From assembly GCF_022539505.1 (NCBI RefSeq), contig NW_025899975.1:124001-188000 (forward strand): a DNA stretch of 64,000 bases. Direction: 5' to 3'. Positions 23,402-35,044 of this stretch are shown here, one piece after another (position 1 is the stretch's first letter; each line of letters starts with the position of its first letter). Made by a program: the position numbers and the translations under genes. This DNA comes from Lolium rigidum. Lineage: Eukaryota; Streptophyta; Magnoliopsida; Poales; Poaceae. The notes beneath the pieces are model-generated. The model made no database searches, had not been told where the DNA came from, and saw only the letters and a program-made list of their open reading frames with translations.

Positions 23402-24988
23402 CTACTCTGTCAGGCCGGTGGATAAGACCAGCCTCACCCTGTTTTTTGAAGCTTCGATGCGTTCACAACCGTCCAAAGAGAGCGGCTCTTGGTCGTTTGC
23501 ATCCCAAATATTCATGGCAGCTAGTGAGATCTCGATTGAGTCATCTGCCTGAACAACCTCCACTTCATCTCCATCCCACTGTATGATGCATTGGTGCATT
23601 GTGGATGGGATGCAACAGTTAGCGTGAATCCAATCCCTTCCTAGCAGGACAGCGTAATTGCTTTTGCTGTCGACGATGAAGAACGAGGTAGGTATGGTTT
23701 TTCGGCCTACGGTCAGATCTACATTCAGAACACCTTTTGCTTCTGATGCTTGGCCGTTGAAATCGCTTAACGTGACGTTGGTCTTGATCAGATCGTCATT
23801 GGAGTGTCCCAAACGTCGTAGCATGGAATACGGCATTATGTTAACTGCCGCTCCCGTGTCAACCAACATCTTGCTGACAGGCTGCCCATTGATATAACCT
23901 CTCAGGTATAGGGCTTTCAAATGCCTGTAGCTCCTCTCTCGTGGCTTCTCAAAGATCACTGGCCGTGGACCGCAATCAAATTGTGCCACCGATACTTCCT
24001 CGTCTTTTGGAGCACAAAACTCTGACGGGAGTATAAACACCATGTTTGTATCAGCCGATGCCTCTGCATCGGCTTTTGTCTGTTTAGGGCGCCACACTTT
24101 CTTTGGCGGGCGCATCTCTGTCTCCAGTGTTTGCTGTATTTTCACGGCCAGATCGGGCCGTGCCTTCCTCAACGTGTACAGGTATTGTGCTTCGGCTTCC
24201 TCCAGGTTTCGTAGCCGCTGCACCCTACGCTTCTGAGAATGGCTGAGTCCATCAGGGCACCACCTTGGCCGGTGGTACCTATCTTCTTCTTCATCTGACT
24301 CCTCAAAGTCTTCATCTTGGGACGACTCAGTTTGTTTGCTCTGAGGTGGGAGAGGCCCTAGACGCTTGAACACTGAAACTTCATTTGTTCCCTTCCTCTG
24401 CTGTCTACATTCCGGGCAGTTCTCGATTGTAGGTAATCGGCTCATTCCTGAGTCCCAGCAGTGTTTAAAGAAAGGACAGTTCCAATGCCTATCCATGTCT
24501 TCTTGCTCTCTTGACTTCCCTCTAGCGTGACGCTCGTACCCTTCATCGTCTCTATCATGTCGACGATACCTCCTGTCATCTGCATCAGACCGACGATATC
24601 TTTCGTCATACACGTCGTAGCGCCGACGTCGGTCATACTGCTGCTCATATTTGTTAAGGAGATGCGCGGAGAGTGGACGTTGATACCGCACGCTTCTCAC
24701 TTCTTCTTCTGTCAGGTACCGTCTGTTATCATGTTGGGGCCGGTCGCGTGGATCGGCCTCCTCTTTCTCCTTGCCACGGGAGTGACTGCTTTCTGCTTTA
24801 TCCTTGCCATGGCGGTTACCCAGCCCTGCCATGTTGATATCAAAAGAGAAACCTAGCTCGCATCTCAGGGAGTGACTGAGATCCACCATGTTGACGCCAG
24901 GAAACGGATGTGTGTCTACTTTCATGGCAAATTGTCCGAAGATTAATCGGCCTGACTCTATCGCCATTTGAATCTGTGTGCGCAACAC
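23402..24988 (-). CDS. Gag C-terminal region and aspartic protease of element E
   Basis: A 528-codon open frame with no internal stop. It starts in the gag tail, passes a charged Arg/Asp/Tyr-rich region (about residues 115-170), then a cysteine cluster C171-x5-C177-x13-C191-x2-C194 that may bind zinc in place of a classical CCHC knuckle. An acidic stretch and a retropepsin domain follow, with the catalytic DTGA intact at about 377-380 and a later LLGRDWIH motif. It ends about 30 residues after the protease region with TGLTE and a stop, with no polymerase downstream. It is the best-preserved enzyme in the window. The first Met is probably not a true start because the frame continues from gag after a shift near 25035. 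Confidence 0.8.
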   Translation of the reverse strand: MLRTQIQMAIESGRLIFGQFAMKVDTHPFPGVNMVDLSHSLRCELGFSFDINMAGLGNRHGKDKAESSHSRGKEKEEADPRDRPQHDNRRYLTEEEVRSVRYQRPLSAHLLNKYEQQYDRRRRYDVYDERYRRSDADDRRYRRHDRDDEGYERHARGKSREQEDMDRHWNCPFFKHCWDSGMSRLPTIENCPECRQQRKGTNEVSVFKRLGPLPPQSKQTESSQDEDFEESDEEEDRYHRPRWCPDGLSHSQKRRVQRLRNLEEAEAQYLYTLRKARPDLAVKIQQTLETEMRPPKKVWRPKQTKADAEASADTNMVFILPSEFCAPKDEEVSVAQFDCGPRPVIFEKPRERSYRHLKALYLRGYINGQPVSKMLVDTGAAVNIMPYSMLRRLGHSNDDLIKTNVTLSDFNGQASEAKGVLNVDLTVGRKTIPTSFFIVDSKSNYAVLLGRDWIHANCCIPSTMHQCIIQWDGDEVEVVQADDSIEISLAAMNIWDANDQEPLSLDGCERIEASKNRVRLVLSTGLTE

Positions 24989-26634
24989 TTTGCAATCGTT
25001 GGTGGCGTGGGTGAACGTGTGATGCCATTTGCAGTATGCCTACCGTTCATCTCTTGTGACGTAGGAAATTTGTGGCCTTCGGGTAACTTCAGCTGTTTCT
25101 CCTTCAGCAGCAAATCAAAAATCCGCTCAGTTTTGCTTAAATCAAAGTCAAACCCTTTTGGAGGCCCTGGTTGTTTCACCCATTTGCAGGACACGGGAAC
25201 TGCCGTCCGAGTCCATTCAGCCACGGCGACTTCCTGATCTTCCGCAAGGTCTTCATCCTCCTCAGCGTCGACCAGGCCTATCGTGCGCTTGAACTTGTCT
25301 TGGTACAATTCTGGGTGGCGCTGTTCATACGAAGTTAGTCTCTGGACCATGTGCGCCAATGAATTGTACTCCACTTGGAACGTCAGATCCTTGAGTGGCG
25401 CTGCGAGGCCTGCCACGGCCAGCTCGACTGCTTCTTTCTCAGATAAATGAACCGAATAACATCGGTTCTTGACAGTTCTGAAACGTTGAATGTATTCAGA
25501 CACCGTCTCTCCTCGCCTTTGCCGAACCTGCGTCAGATCGGCAATGCCCGCTTCGGTAGCTTCTGAATGATATTGTATGTGAAACTGCTCTTCCAGCTGC
25601 TTCCATGTCCGAACTGAATCTGGGGGTAGCGAGGTGTACCACCCAAAGGCTGGACCCGTGAGAGATTGGGCAAAGAACCTCACACGTAGCGGTTCTGATG
25701 CTGAAACCATGCCCAGCTGTGCCAATTATCGGCTCACGTGCTCGATGGAGCTAGATCCTTCTGATCCACTAAATTTTGTGAAGTCAGGGAGCCGATATTT
25801 AGGAGGCAGCGGGATCAGGTCATACTCATTGGGATACGGCTTGGAATAGCCGATTGTTTTCTTCTTCGGCAGGATACCGAACTGGTCTCTCAAGATTGCG
25901 CTGATCTGATCCACAGTAGGAGCTGTAGGGGTTGAGCTGTCCGGACTCGTTGTAGTGGCATATTTAGTCAGCCACGCCTGTTTCTCAGCATCTGCTCCAG
26001 GACTCCCCGCTGCTCCAGTAATCCCTCCTGCCGTAACAATAGCTCCTGCTCCGGCAATTCCTCCTGCCGAAGTTTGGATCGCGCGCGTCCAGTTGTTGCA
26101 GTCCAGCACGTATGTGCACACGTATCCATATGGGATCTCCTTGGGCGGCTCATACAAGAATTGGTAGTCGCCAGGATCACCTCCAACCTTGTAGACAACA
26201 TATGCCGGTGAACCTTGTTGCTGTGGAGCTGCCATCGCGAATGGTAGTGGTGGCCTGGTGTGGAATGGTATCTCTCCCTGGTGAGTCCCTAAAGCAGGTC
26301 CTGACGGAGAATACTGATGTTTCATGATTTCTTGCACCACACGAAGCGCAACTCGTTCAAGCGTATTCACCAGGCTCTCAGAATGCCGATGTAGAGAATG
26401 AGCCACAGCATAGTTAATTTCTTGGCGCAGGGCTCTGGTACGTTCCTCCGAAGGGAGAGACAGATCTAATCCCTCGAACGCGCCTTCGGGTGTGAATCCT
26501 TTAAACCTGATGCCGTGCGAACGGGTCTTCTCAAAAGAGCCGATGAGATCGGCTTCAAAGATGGCCTTCAGCTCATCGTATTTCTTCTTATGCTCTGCAG
26601 GTAGATCCTCGTACTTGATCAGTTCGTCCGACAT
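24989..26634 (-). pseudogene. gag: gag of element E
   Basis: The ORF begins MSDELIKYEDLPAEHKKKY at 26634, about 60 bp inside the 5' LTR, and encodes an N-terminal domain with a Gly/Ala-rich linker. A TAA at 25726-25728, where a Tyr codon is expected, breaks the frame. It then reads on in the same frame through the capsid-like core (PLRVRFFAQSLTGPAFGWY, GETVSEYIQRFRTVKNRCY) to about 25035. There a 1-base shift separates it from a CKWHHTFTHATNDC motif and the 23402-24988 frame. Gag would be truncated after about 300 residues. Confidence 0.85.
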
Positions 26635-26670
26635 CTTGGCTGCCGATGTTGCCGTGGTTGTTGTAGAAAG

Positions 26671-26690
26671 CGTCCCACCGGGCGTGCCAG
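26671..26690 (-). other. Primer-binding-site-like tract of element E
   Basis: On the minus strand CTGGCACGCCCGGTGGGAC begins four bases after the LTR end at 26695. I recognise this as a common gypsy primer tract but have not assigned the tRNA. Confidence 0.6.
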
Positions 26691-26694
26691 AATA

Positions 26695-27849
26695 TGTTGC
26701 CTGCCAAAACTCACTGGCGAGCAGTGGTTAAGCAACACGAAGAGCCGGGAAACTCCCAAGACCGCTTAGTGGGCCCTGGCGCCTCGCGTCGTCCCGCAAA
26801 GTTCCAGCACACGTCCTGGCGGTTGCAAGGGCGTGCCACCTGACCTATACCTGATCAGGAAGGTGTTGGATTGCTTCAACTAGTCTCCTGCATGGTAGAC
26901 ACGTAAACATTAAATACGAGCCCGATCGGCTCTCGGGTTGCCCTGTGGATCGGCTCAAAGAGCCGATCGCCCCATGGTTCACGTTGGATTTACGATGACA
27001 TGGGGATCCTGCTTGATCAAAACAAAGCTAAACCAATCTACGACAGTTTAGGGTTTTCACCGCATAACCGGAACATCCTACGCGTAGCTGGGCCTAGCAG
27101 ATACAAAAGATGATGGAAACTATTCCTAAAAGAGGCCTAAAAACCAACGTTAAGTCAATTCCCGGAACATCCCTTGTAGGAACGGTAAAACAACACCTAA
27201 CGCACTACCGGATCATCCAACCCCAACATAAGGCCTAATCATGCAGATATTAAACTAATCCTTGAAACAAGGAGCAACTATAACAGATCGGATCTACTAA
27301 GTAACGAACAAGCAAGGTGCTGCCCTTACACCTAAATAGGTGTAAGGACAGCTAGATATCGAGGGACGGCATTGCTAAGCAAATATGCATAAGAAAAGCA
27401 TCAATGCAAGCCCCAAAACATCTACGATAAATAGTGCTACTCGCCATCAACAACGCTTCAGCACGAGTAACACAAGGTAATGAATAAACGTATGCTGCCT
27501 AGATCGCAAGATGCGATCTAGGCAGCATGATGCTTACCCGGAAGAAACCCTCGAAATAAGGGGTGGCGATGCGCCTGGTTTGTGTTTGTTGTGAACGTGA
27601 TTGTCCTCCTTTTCAGAAACCCTAGATACATATTTATAGTCCGTAGACTGTCTAATGTGGGAATAATCCCAACCGTGCACGAGCCAAATTCTACCTAACC
27701 GACACGTATCCTATTATATTTACAGATATACAGGCAAATTAGCCCAAACTTTGTATACAAGGCCGATTATGTATATCTTCCGTGTATATTCTTCAAGCTC
27801 ATCTCAATTACGGCCCATCTCCTGATTTAGCCAAAATCTGGTGATAACA
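26695..27849 (-). repeat. 5' LTR of element E, with an extra hairpin
   Basis: It is near-identical to 17494-18614 except for a roughly 35-bp insert after 27508 that completes a perfect 17-bp inverted repeat with a 3-base loop (27492-27528). A TATA box lies at 27631-27639 on the minus strand. Confidence 0.95.
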
Positions 27850-29353
27850 ATACCCCGATGTGTTTCCTGATGATTTACCCGGTATGCCCCCAGATCGGGA
27901 TATCGAGTTTATCATTGAGTTGATACCTGGAACAGGACCCATAGCTCAGAGACCCTATAGTATGAACCCGACAGAGCTAGTGGAACTGAAGAAGCAACTG
28001 GATGATATGCTAAGCAAAGGTTTGATTCAACCAAGTGCCTCGCCCGGGAGATCCCCAGTTTTGTTTGTGGATAAGAAGGACGGTGCAACTCGTTTATGTA
28101 CGAATTACCGTAAACTGAATGATGTCACCATCAAGAACAAATACCCGCTGCCCAAGATAGAAGACCTGTTTGACCAACTGACCGGTGCCAGTGTATTCTC
28201 TGAGATTGATCTTAGGACTGGTTATCATCAGCTGAAGATTCGTGCAACGGATATTCCCAAGACTGCCTTCACCACCAGATATGGATTGTATGTGTACAAT
28301 GTCATGTCATTTGGATTAACCAATGCCCCAGATTATTTCATGAATCTCATGGATAAGATCTTTATGAAATTTTTGGATAAGTTTGTCGTTGTCTTTATCG
28401 ACGACATTCTAATCTACTCCAAGTCAGAAGAAGAGCATGAGCAACATCTGGAGATTATCCTGGAAACGCTTAGGGAGCATCAGTTGTATGCCAAGTTCAG
28501 CAAATGTGAGGTTTGGTTAAAAGAAATAGGAATCCTGGGACATATTCTGTCTGCAGGAGGAATTGCTGTCGATCCTGCAAAGATCTAGGCCGTTGAAGAA
28601 TGGAAAGCCCCAACCACTCAGACTGAAGTCCGTGCATTTCTTGGATTAGCGGGATATTACCGCAGGTTTGTTGAAGGATTTTCAAGCATAGCCAGACCCA
28701 TGACTCAGCTGTTGAAGAAAGACAAGAAGTTTGAATGGACGGATAAATGTGAAGAGAGCTTTCACAAGCTCAAGGACAGATTAACCTCAGCCCCAATTTT
28801 GATCATGCCTGACATCACCAAGCCATTTGACGTCTATTGTGACGCCTCCAAGATTGGTCTTGGATGTGTGTTGATGCAAGAAGGCAAAGTGATATCATAT
28901 CTGTCTATGCAACTGAAGCAACATGAGCAGAATTACCCAACCCATGACCTAGAGTTAGCAGCAGTGGTTTTAGCCTTGAAGGTATGCCGTCATTACCTCG
29001 TGGGTAATCGATGTGAGATCTATTCGGATCATAAGAGCCTGAAGTACATTTTCACTCAGAAGGAGCTGAATATGAGGCAGAGAAGATGGATAGAGTTAAT
29101 CAAGGATTATGACATGGAAATTCACGACCACCCCGGCAAGGCCAATGTGGTAGCGGATGCTCTGAGTAGACAGTCGTGTCAATTAAACTCCATGATCGCA
29201 GAAGAACAACCTAGTTTGCATCAGGAATTTGAGCAGTTTAGACTGGAGCTAGTTAGTGAAGGATTCCTAGCAAGCATTGAACTCCAGCCTACCTTGATTG
29301 GTCAGAAGCACAGAAAGGAAATGCCAGCATTGATGGAATCAAGAGCCAAATAG
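27850..29353 (+). pseudogene. Reverse transcriptase and RNase H of element A
   Basis: The frame joins in phase to the protease at 17493. RT motifs are present in order: [54 protein letters not shown], the FGLTNAP motif and the catalytic [10 protein letters not shown], all with intact Asp residues. A TAG at 28586-28588 (CAG Gln expected) splits the frame near the connection domain, where [16 protein letters not shown] follows. The RNase H part begins [16 protein letters not shown] and includes DHKSLKYIF and the [14 protein letters not shown] end. A 1-base shift near 29320 moves the true frame, so the TAG at 29351 is a consequence of that shift. Confidence 0.9.
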
Positions 29354-30732
29354 CTGCAGGAAAAGCACCTGGATTTACCGAAGATGAAGAGGGAGTTCTT
29401 TGGTACAAAGGACGCCTATGTGTGCTAGCAGATTCAGAGTTGAAACAAGTCATTTTGAAGGAATCCCATGATACGCTTTACTCCATTCATCCCGGTGGAA
29501 CCAAGATGTACCAAGATTTGAAGGAACAATTTTGGTGGCATGGAATGAAGAGAAAGATTGGAAGTTACATACCCAAGTGTGATATCTGTCAGAGAGTCAA
29601 AGCAGAACATCAGCGACCCGCAGGATTACTACAACCATTACATATCCCTGAATGGAAATGGGATTCTGTAGGAATGGATTTCATAACTGGATTGCCCAAG
29701 TCAAGTAGAGGAAATGATTCTATTTGGGTAGTGGTCGATAGATTAACCAAGGTAGCCCATTTCATACCAGTGAAGAACCCCTACCAAGGCCCTAAGCTAG
29801 CAGAATTGTATATCTCAAGAATAGTTAGCCTGCATGGAACCCCAAAGTCAATTGTATCAGATAGAGGATCCCAATTCACCTCAAGATTTTGGCAGAAGGT
29901 ACACGAAGGATTAGGAACCCGACCGAATTTTAGTACAGCTTATCACCCGCAGACTGATGGACAGACAGATAAAGTCAACCAGATACTTGAAGATATGTTG
30001 AGAGCCTGTGTGCTAGAATACGGATCTAAATGGGAAGACTGCCTGCCTTATGCAGAATTCTCATACAACAACAGTTTTCAAGCCAGTTTGCAAATGGCCC
30101 CCTTTGAAGCATTGTATGGAAGGAAGTGTCGTACCCCCCTGAACTAGTCAGAAGTCGGAGATAGTCAAATCTTTGGACCAGATATTCTCCGAGAAGCTGA
30201 AGAGAAGGTTCACAAGATCCGTGAATACCTCAAGACTGCCCAATCTAGACAGAAGAGTTATGCTGACAAGAGACGCCGAGAAATGACCTTCAATATTGGA
30301 GACTTTGTGTATCTCAAAGTATCACCCATCAAAGGAATGCAGAGATTCCAACTTAGAGGAAAGCTTGCCCCTAGATATGTTGGACCCTTCAAAGTTTTGA
30401 GTCACCAAGGAGAAGTATCATATCAGCTGGAACTGTCGGAGGAAATGTTAGCTGTGCATGATGTGTTTGACATCTCGTTACTTCGGAAATGTTTGGAAGT
30501 TCCTGAGAAGACAGAGGTTTTCAAAAACATCGATCACAGATCTGTGGATATCAACAAGGACTTGACCTATCGTGAAGTACCCATTCGTATCCTGGAAGAA
30601 GCCTTCAGAACCACCCGCACCAGGAGTATCAAGTTTCTGAAGATTCAGTGGAGCAATCATACTGAAGAAGAAGCCACTTGGGAGCGAGAAGATTATATGA
30701 GGACTGAATTCCCAGATCTCTTTAGTTCCTAG
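29354..30732 (+). pseudogene. Integrase and chromodomain-like tail of element A
   Basis: The frame continues after the shift near 29320. An N-terminal HHCC zinc-binding motif (H...H, then CDICQ) precedes the core. The first two catalytic Asp residues are in GMDFITGLP and VSDRGSQF. The residue 36 positions after the second Asp, normally Glu, is Asp (GAT, 29968-29970), so strand transfer may be impaired. A TAG at 30145-30147 replaces an expected Trp. The frame then runs open through the GPF/KVL domain to a C terminus resembling chromodomains of this lineage (KIQWSNHTEEEATWE), which in chromoviruses guides integration to heterochromatin. Confidence 0.88.
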
Positions 30733-30764
30733 TTTTCGTTAGATCTCGTGACGAGATCTTTTGT

Positions 30765-30776
30765 AAGGGGGGAAGG
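30765..30776 (+). other. Polypurine tract of element A
   Basis: AAGGGGGGAAGG lies two bases before the 3' LTR. A perfect 9-bp inverted repeat (AGATCTCGT, one base, ACGAGATCT) lies just upstream at 30741-30759. Confidence 0.85.
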
Positions 30777-30778
30777 TT

Positions 30779-33700
30779 GGTAACATCCCAAAAATTCAAA
30801 GCAATGAATAAAATGAATTTCCATTATTCAAAATTTGGAACCAACAAAAACTTGAATTGAGTTATATGGTGTGCATAGTGTTCATGTATAAGTGTTGTGA
30901 TCTTTCCATGATGTGTGTTTGAAGTGCTTAACAGTGTTTCTAAACCCTAAACCATAATCGTTTGGATCAAAGAAAAACAAACCAAAAGAAAAGAAAATAA
31001 GAATATCAACACATATGAGCCTATGGCCATATTTGCAAATCTTAAACTAGGCCATGTTTACCTTGCATAAATGATTTGGAAACATTACTAAACTCAAAAT
31101 AATAACATTTGTGTCAAGGAAATTCAAAACAAATCAAAATAAAAATCAAAACCAACTCACATGAGATAATGGTCACTTTGACCAATTATAGCAGGGTACC
31201 TACTTTGAGCCCCTGTATTAAGAAATTTCTAAACCAACCCTTCTCAACTCTTTGCGCCTCATCCAAGTCTCATCAAGGTGATCACAATGGTGAAGACCAA
31301 CCTTGCTAACTCATTTTCAAATTCTTATTATAAGCATGCAAAGTAGCAACTTTGAATCAGCCTTAAGATCATATCCAATTTGTTTTTTACCAAAACAACT
31401 TCCTTTTGGAAACCAGTGCCACCAAGAAGTGCCAAACATTATTTGAATCACATCCATGAAATTTTTTGGCAAAATTCAAAATTAAATTTCATTCGGCCAT
31501 TGTGTCGAGCACCTGGTGTGCAATAATCTGGAATGATCATACAGTCTAATGTCCAGCAGGTTTTAGCCTAAACCCTCACCTCTCTGGTCAACCACAGCTC
31601 CCTCTTGCACCCTTTGAACAATGCCACGCACCAGAGACAATGATCATGGATGATTTCATCAAGGACCATGCCATGTCGTGGTCACTCATGCCACCACCAT
31701 GCCATCATCCTCTCCTCTCCCATCTAGCCTACATCACCATGTCCTGGAGACTCTCCTCTCTCTGCTGAACACGATGGAGCAAGCCGTTGGCCAAGGAGAA
31801 GCGAGCACTGGCCGGCACAGGACGTGCCCATATCAGCCAGTGACGCCAGCACGCGCATGGACACGCCCCGGAGCGCGCCAGAGCATCGCCACGTCCCATC
31901 GCTGCTGACCTCCCCTCGCTCTCTCCTCTCGCACACGCACTCGCCAGTACACAAGCAACCTCCCAGACATGCCCATTCGAGCCGGAGAGCCCTGTCGCCG
32001 TCGCCATCATCGAAGTCCTCCGCCACGGTACTGCCAGCTCCCGTCATGCCCCTGCTCGCATCGGACCTCCATTTTCTGTGCCACGAAGCCCGTCGTGCTC
32101 GCAATGATGTCAGGAACAACACGCCGTCCTCGCCCAAGCCTCTCCGCCACTGTAGCATCATCGCCATGGATGACCTACCCATGCCGAGCCGCCCCCTCTC
32201 ACTCGCTATAAAAGGAGCACACCCCTGCTCAGTTTCTCCACACCAATCTCCTCCTCTCCTCTCCCAGAGCCTCCTCGAGCACACCCACGCCCCAATTTGA
32301 CACACAGAGCACCAATCGCTTGCCGGAGTACCGCCGGAGCCGTCGCAGAAGCTCGCCGTCGATTGGAGCCACCCTAGGAGCAGCCGCTGGTACCAGGAGC
32401 ATCACCATCGTCGACAACGTCGCTCTGCATCATCGCCGACCATCGCCGGACCTCCGGTGAGCCGCCGACCCCCTAGTGCTCGCCGCTAGTAGGGTTCGCG
32501 CTCGTCGTCGACGACGACGAGCGTCAGCCGTTAGATCTGGATCTAATCCAACGTCTCTGGTTCGCGTACCGATTCGGTGTGTTCATAGCCGCTGACAAGC
32601 GGGACCCAGTGTCAGGCAGCCCACGCATGCGAGATGCGCAGCTGGGCCGGCCTTTTCTCTTTTTTCCTCTCCTGGCCCGTTTAGCTTTCCCGCCAAGCCC
32701 ACAGATTCAAATTCGAATTAATTCTTTTTAATCAAATTCAATACTGATGCCATGTTCAAAATTAAATAGAAAAATATCTACTGAGCCAAAATTTATGAAT
32801 TAAATATTTATGGAAAGCTTATGAAAATATCTTTCCAACCCCACTGATCTCAACCCTTGATTTGTTATAGAACAATTGCAATAAAAATAACAAGGCAGTA
32901 CATTTGCCAAATTGAAACATTTTTATAAAATCAACCCTAATGTATTTTGAGGTGATTCCACCTCTCATAATTCAAATTTCAAATGCTCTACATGAATATG
33001 TAAAAATATAGCATGAGTGTTTACCATGATCATGGGCTAGAGTAAATAATGGCTATATGGCTATTTTCTAGATCATTTAAATTATCAAAAATATTAGCCA
33101 AATGGTATGAGAGGTATCCCCTCATTTAAATCACTTTCCCAAGTATTATAATATGAGGTGATTACTTTAGTTTACATGACCTCATATTTATTTACTTGAG
33201 AATATTAAATATTTTCTAAGTAGTATTTAAATGGTATGAGATGTAGTATCTCATTTAAGTCATTTTTCCAAATGATAAATATGAAGTGGTGAATTTAGTC
33301 GACATGATCTAATACTTATTACTTGAGGATATTAAGCTTATTAATATTCAATGAGAGGAAATTATTTCTCAATGAAAATAAATAGAAACCCTAATAAATA
33401 TTTTAATGAGAGGAAATTAATTTTCTTAAAAGAAAACAAAGCCAACCACCAATAATGTTGTGATGCTAGATTCTCTTGTGTGAACCAATTGAGTGTTAAG
33501 TCTAGTACTTAAGGATTGTTTCGTGATTGTATACCTCGTATCCGTTTATAGACGCTAGTACCTAAGGCTACAAGGAGGAGGAGGTCTTCTACGAAGAAGA
33601 GGAGGAAAACTTTGATCACTGTACCAATCAAGGCAAGCTATACTCTTGCAAGCTACCCTAATGCAAGCTCTATAGAGCAAGGCACCATTACAATATTACT

Positions 33701-35044
33701 TTGTGTTTAAGGAATTACCCAATCCCAAGTTTTTATCTTGCCATCTTCTACTTTGATTATCAAGGCTTACTTTTATAGTTAACTTTGGTCTAAGTGTAGA
33801 GTACTACAAGAGTATCAAATTTAGCCTAGAGAGCTAGAATTTAGTTAGCACCCCTCATGACTAGTTGCTAGTGCTAAAACTAAAACTGATTACTCTAGAT
33901 GGGAACATGTGAATTAAATCACTTTGAAAACCTTAGATGACGAGTCATTCTATTGAAAGTTTTGAAGGTGAATATGACTTTGAATGACAAGTTGAATTTG
34001 ATAAAAACTGATGATTGGGTTCGGATGCGATACCATTCCAATTTTAGAGTACCCCCACAATACCTGATTATGGGTAGGGCTTAACTGGAAATTTATGCAC
34101 TTTAATATGGGTTCCCTCTAAGAAGCATCATAGGGGTCATGCCGAGGCTGCCTCCGTGAAATATGAAATGACGTGAAAATGAGGTGAATGTCCTACCCAA
34201 GCCCTGTGCAGTTCCCAGGATGGCAGATTGCCATCACTGGGAGGCCAAGCTTATAGGGGAGGTGCCTATACTAGGGTATGTAAGTGAAAGGTTAATGGTT
34301 GATGAACCGCATACTGAGTATGATTATTAAGGGTTATCCCTAACGGATATAATCAAAAGTTGTGGCACAAGTGTACAACCTCTGCAGAGTGTAAACCTAT
34401 TCGAATAGCCGTGTCCGCGGTAATGGACGGTTGGATGGCCATACTGTTCCGTTGTCAGATGTTTTCAAAATGACTTATGATTTGAAAGGTGAATGTTACT
34501 TGATCACAACAGAGTTGTGGGAATGACACTAATGTTCCCACTTGAGTTTGGCTAGGCTAATAAAGAGTCTTTCATTACTAAGTGCTTATGAAATAAAATT
34601 GGCTTTATGCAAATGAACCTAGAGCTTAGAACCCCCTTACCATAATTGACAGTGCTTACACTAGTATTAGTTTGCGAGTACTTTAAAGTACTCATGGCTG
34701 TGTCCCTGGCTATTGAAATGGCCAGACTATGAAGAAGAGCACCAGTACCAAGAGGATGGACAACAGGACGTCTATGATAACTAGGATCATCTCCTGACGT
34801 CAAGTGTTGCCTGTGGAATAGATGGACCACTACTACTTCGCTTCCACTATGTGTTTTGTTTGTTGATCAATAGATCAACTATTGTTGTAAGTTTGGATCA
34901 TGAGATCCCTTGTTGTAAGACGACTATAGTTTGTAATGAATAATGTTCTGTGAAATCAACGGTTATGTCTCACAAAAATAATCTTCCTGGGATTGCGATG
35001 TATGGCATAATAGGCATCTGGACTTAAAAATCCGGGTGTTGACA
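30779..35044 (+). repeat. 3' LTR of element A, 4.27 kb
   Basis: It starts GGTAACATCCC (the first T of the terminal TG appears changed to G, judged from the solo LTR) and ends GGTGTTGACA. A GC-rich promoter and leader block lies at about 31660-32700. The conserved hairpin is at 34862-34879. The open frames inside it (for example both strands of 31700-32300) are composition artefacts. Confidence 0.93.
32207..32213 (+). promoter_or_regulatory. TATA box in the 3' LTR of element A
   Basis: TATAAAA is followed by GGAGCAC and a pyrimidine-rich, CT-repeat leader. The solo LTR has the same arrangement near 15138. Confidence 0.7.

Larger units (their letters stand above)
17494..27849 (-). mobile_element. 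Element E: gypsy-like retrotransposon with gag-protease and an antisense PMD gene
   Basis: The LTRs are 17494-18614 and 26695-27849, and the TSD is ATACC (17489-17493 and 27850-27854). Orientation is minus: the primer-site-like tract, gag and protease start at the 26.7-kb end, a G-rich tract abuts the 18.6-kb LTR, and the LTR TATA box reads on the minus strand. RT, RNase H and integrase are absent. The space between protease and the 3' LTR instead holds genes reading on the opposite strand: a six-exon PMD gene and an acidic ORF. It must depend on another element for polymerase. Gypsy placement rests on gag and protease; lineage is uncertain, though antisense extra ORFs are known in the Tat group. 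Confidence 0.9.
1..35044 (+). mobile_element. Element A: Ty3/gypsy chromovirus-like LTR retrotransposon, nested and broken
   Basis: The parts are in canonical order: end of the 5' LTR, an initiator-Met tRNA primer site, an upstream ORF, gag with a CCHC knuckle, aspartic protease, RT, RNase H, integrase, a chromodomain-like tail, a polypurine tract and the 3' LTR. The window opens inside the 5' LTR. Three later insertions (1568-10998, 12337-16621, 17494-27849) split the element, and each joint heals in frame when the insert and one TSD copy are removed. Integrase before the chromodomain-like C terminus and the Met primer site suit a chromovirus, probably the Tekay/Del lineage (inference). It lies inside element B, whose gag resumes at 35045. 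The 5-bp TSD cannot be checked because the left end is outside the window; the right flank reads TGAGT. Confidence 0.9.

Noticed and set aside
31678..32417. ORFs on both strands near 32 kb
   Set aside because: Same GC-rich LTR leader region in the 3' LTR of element A; no protein features.
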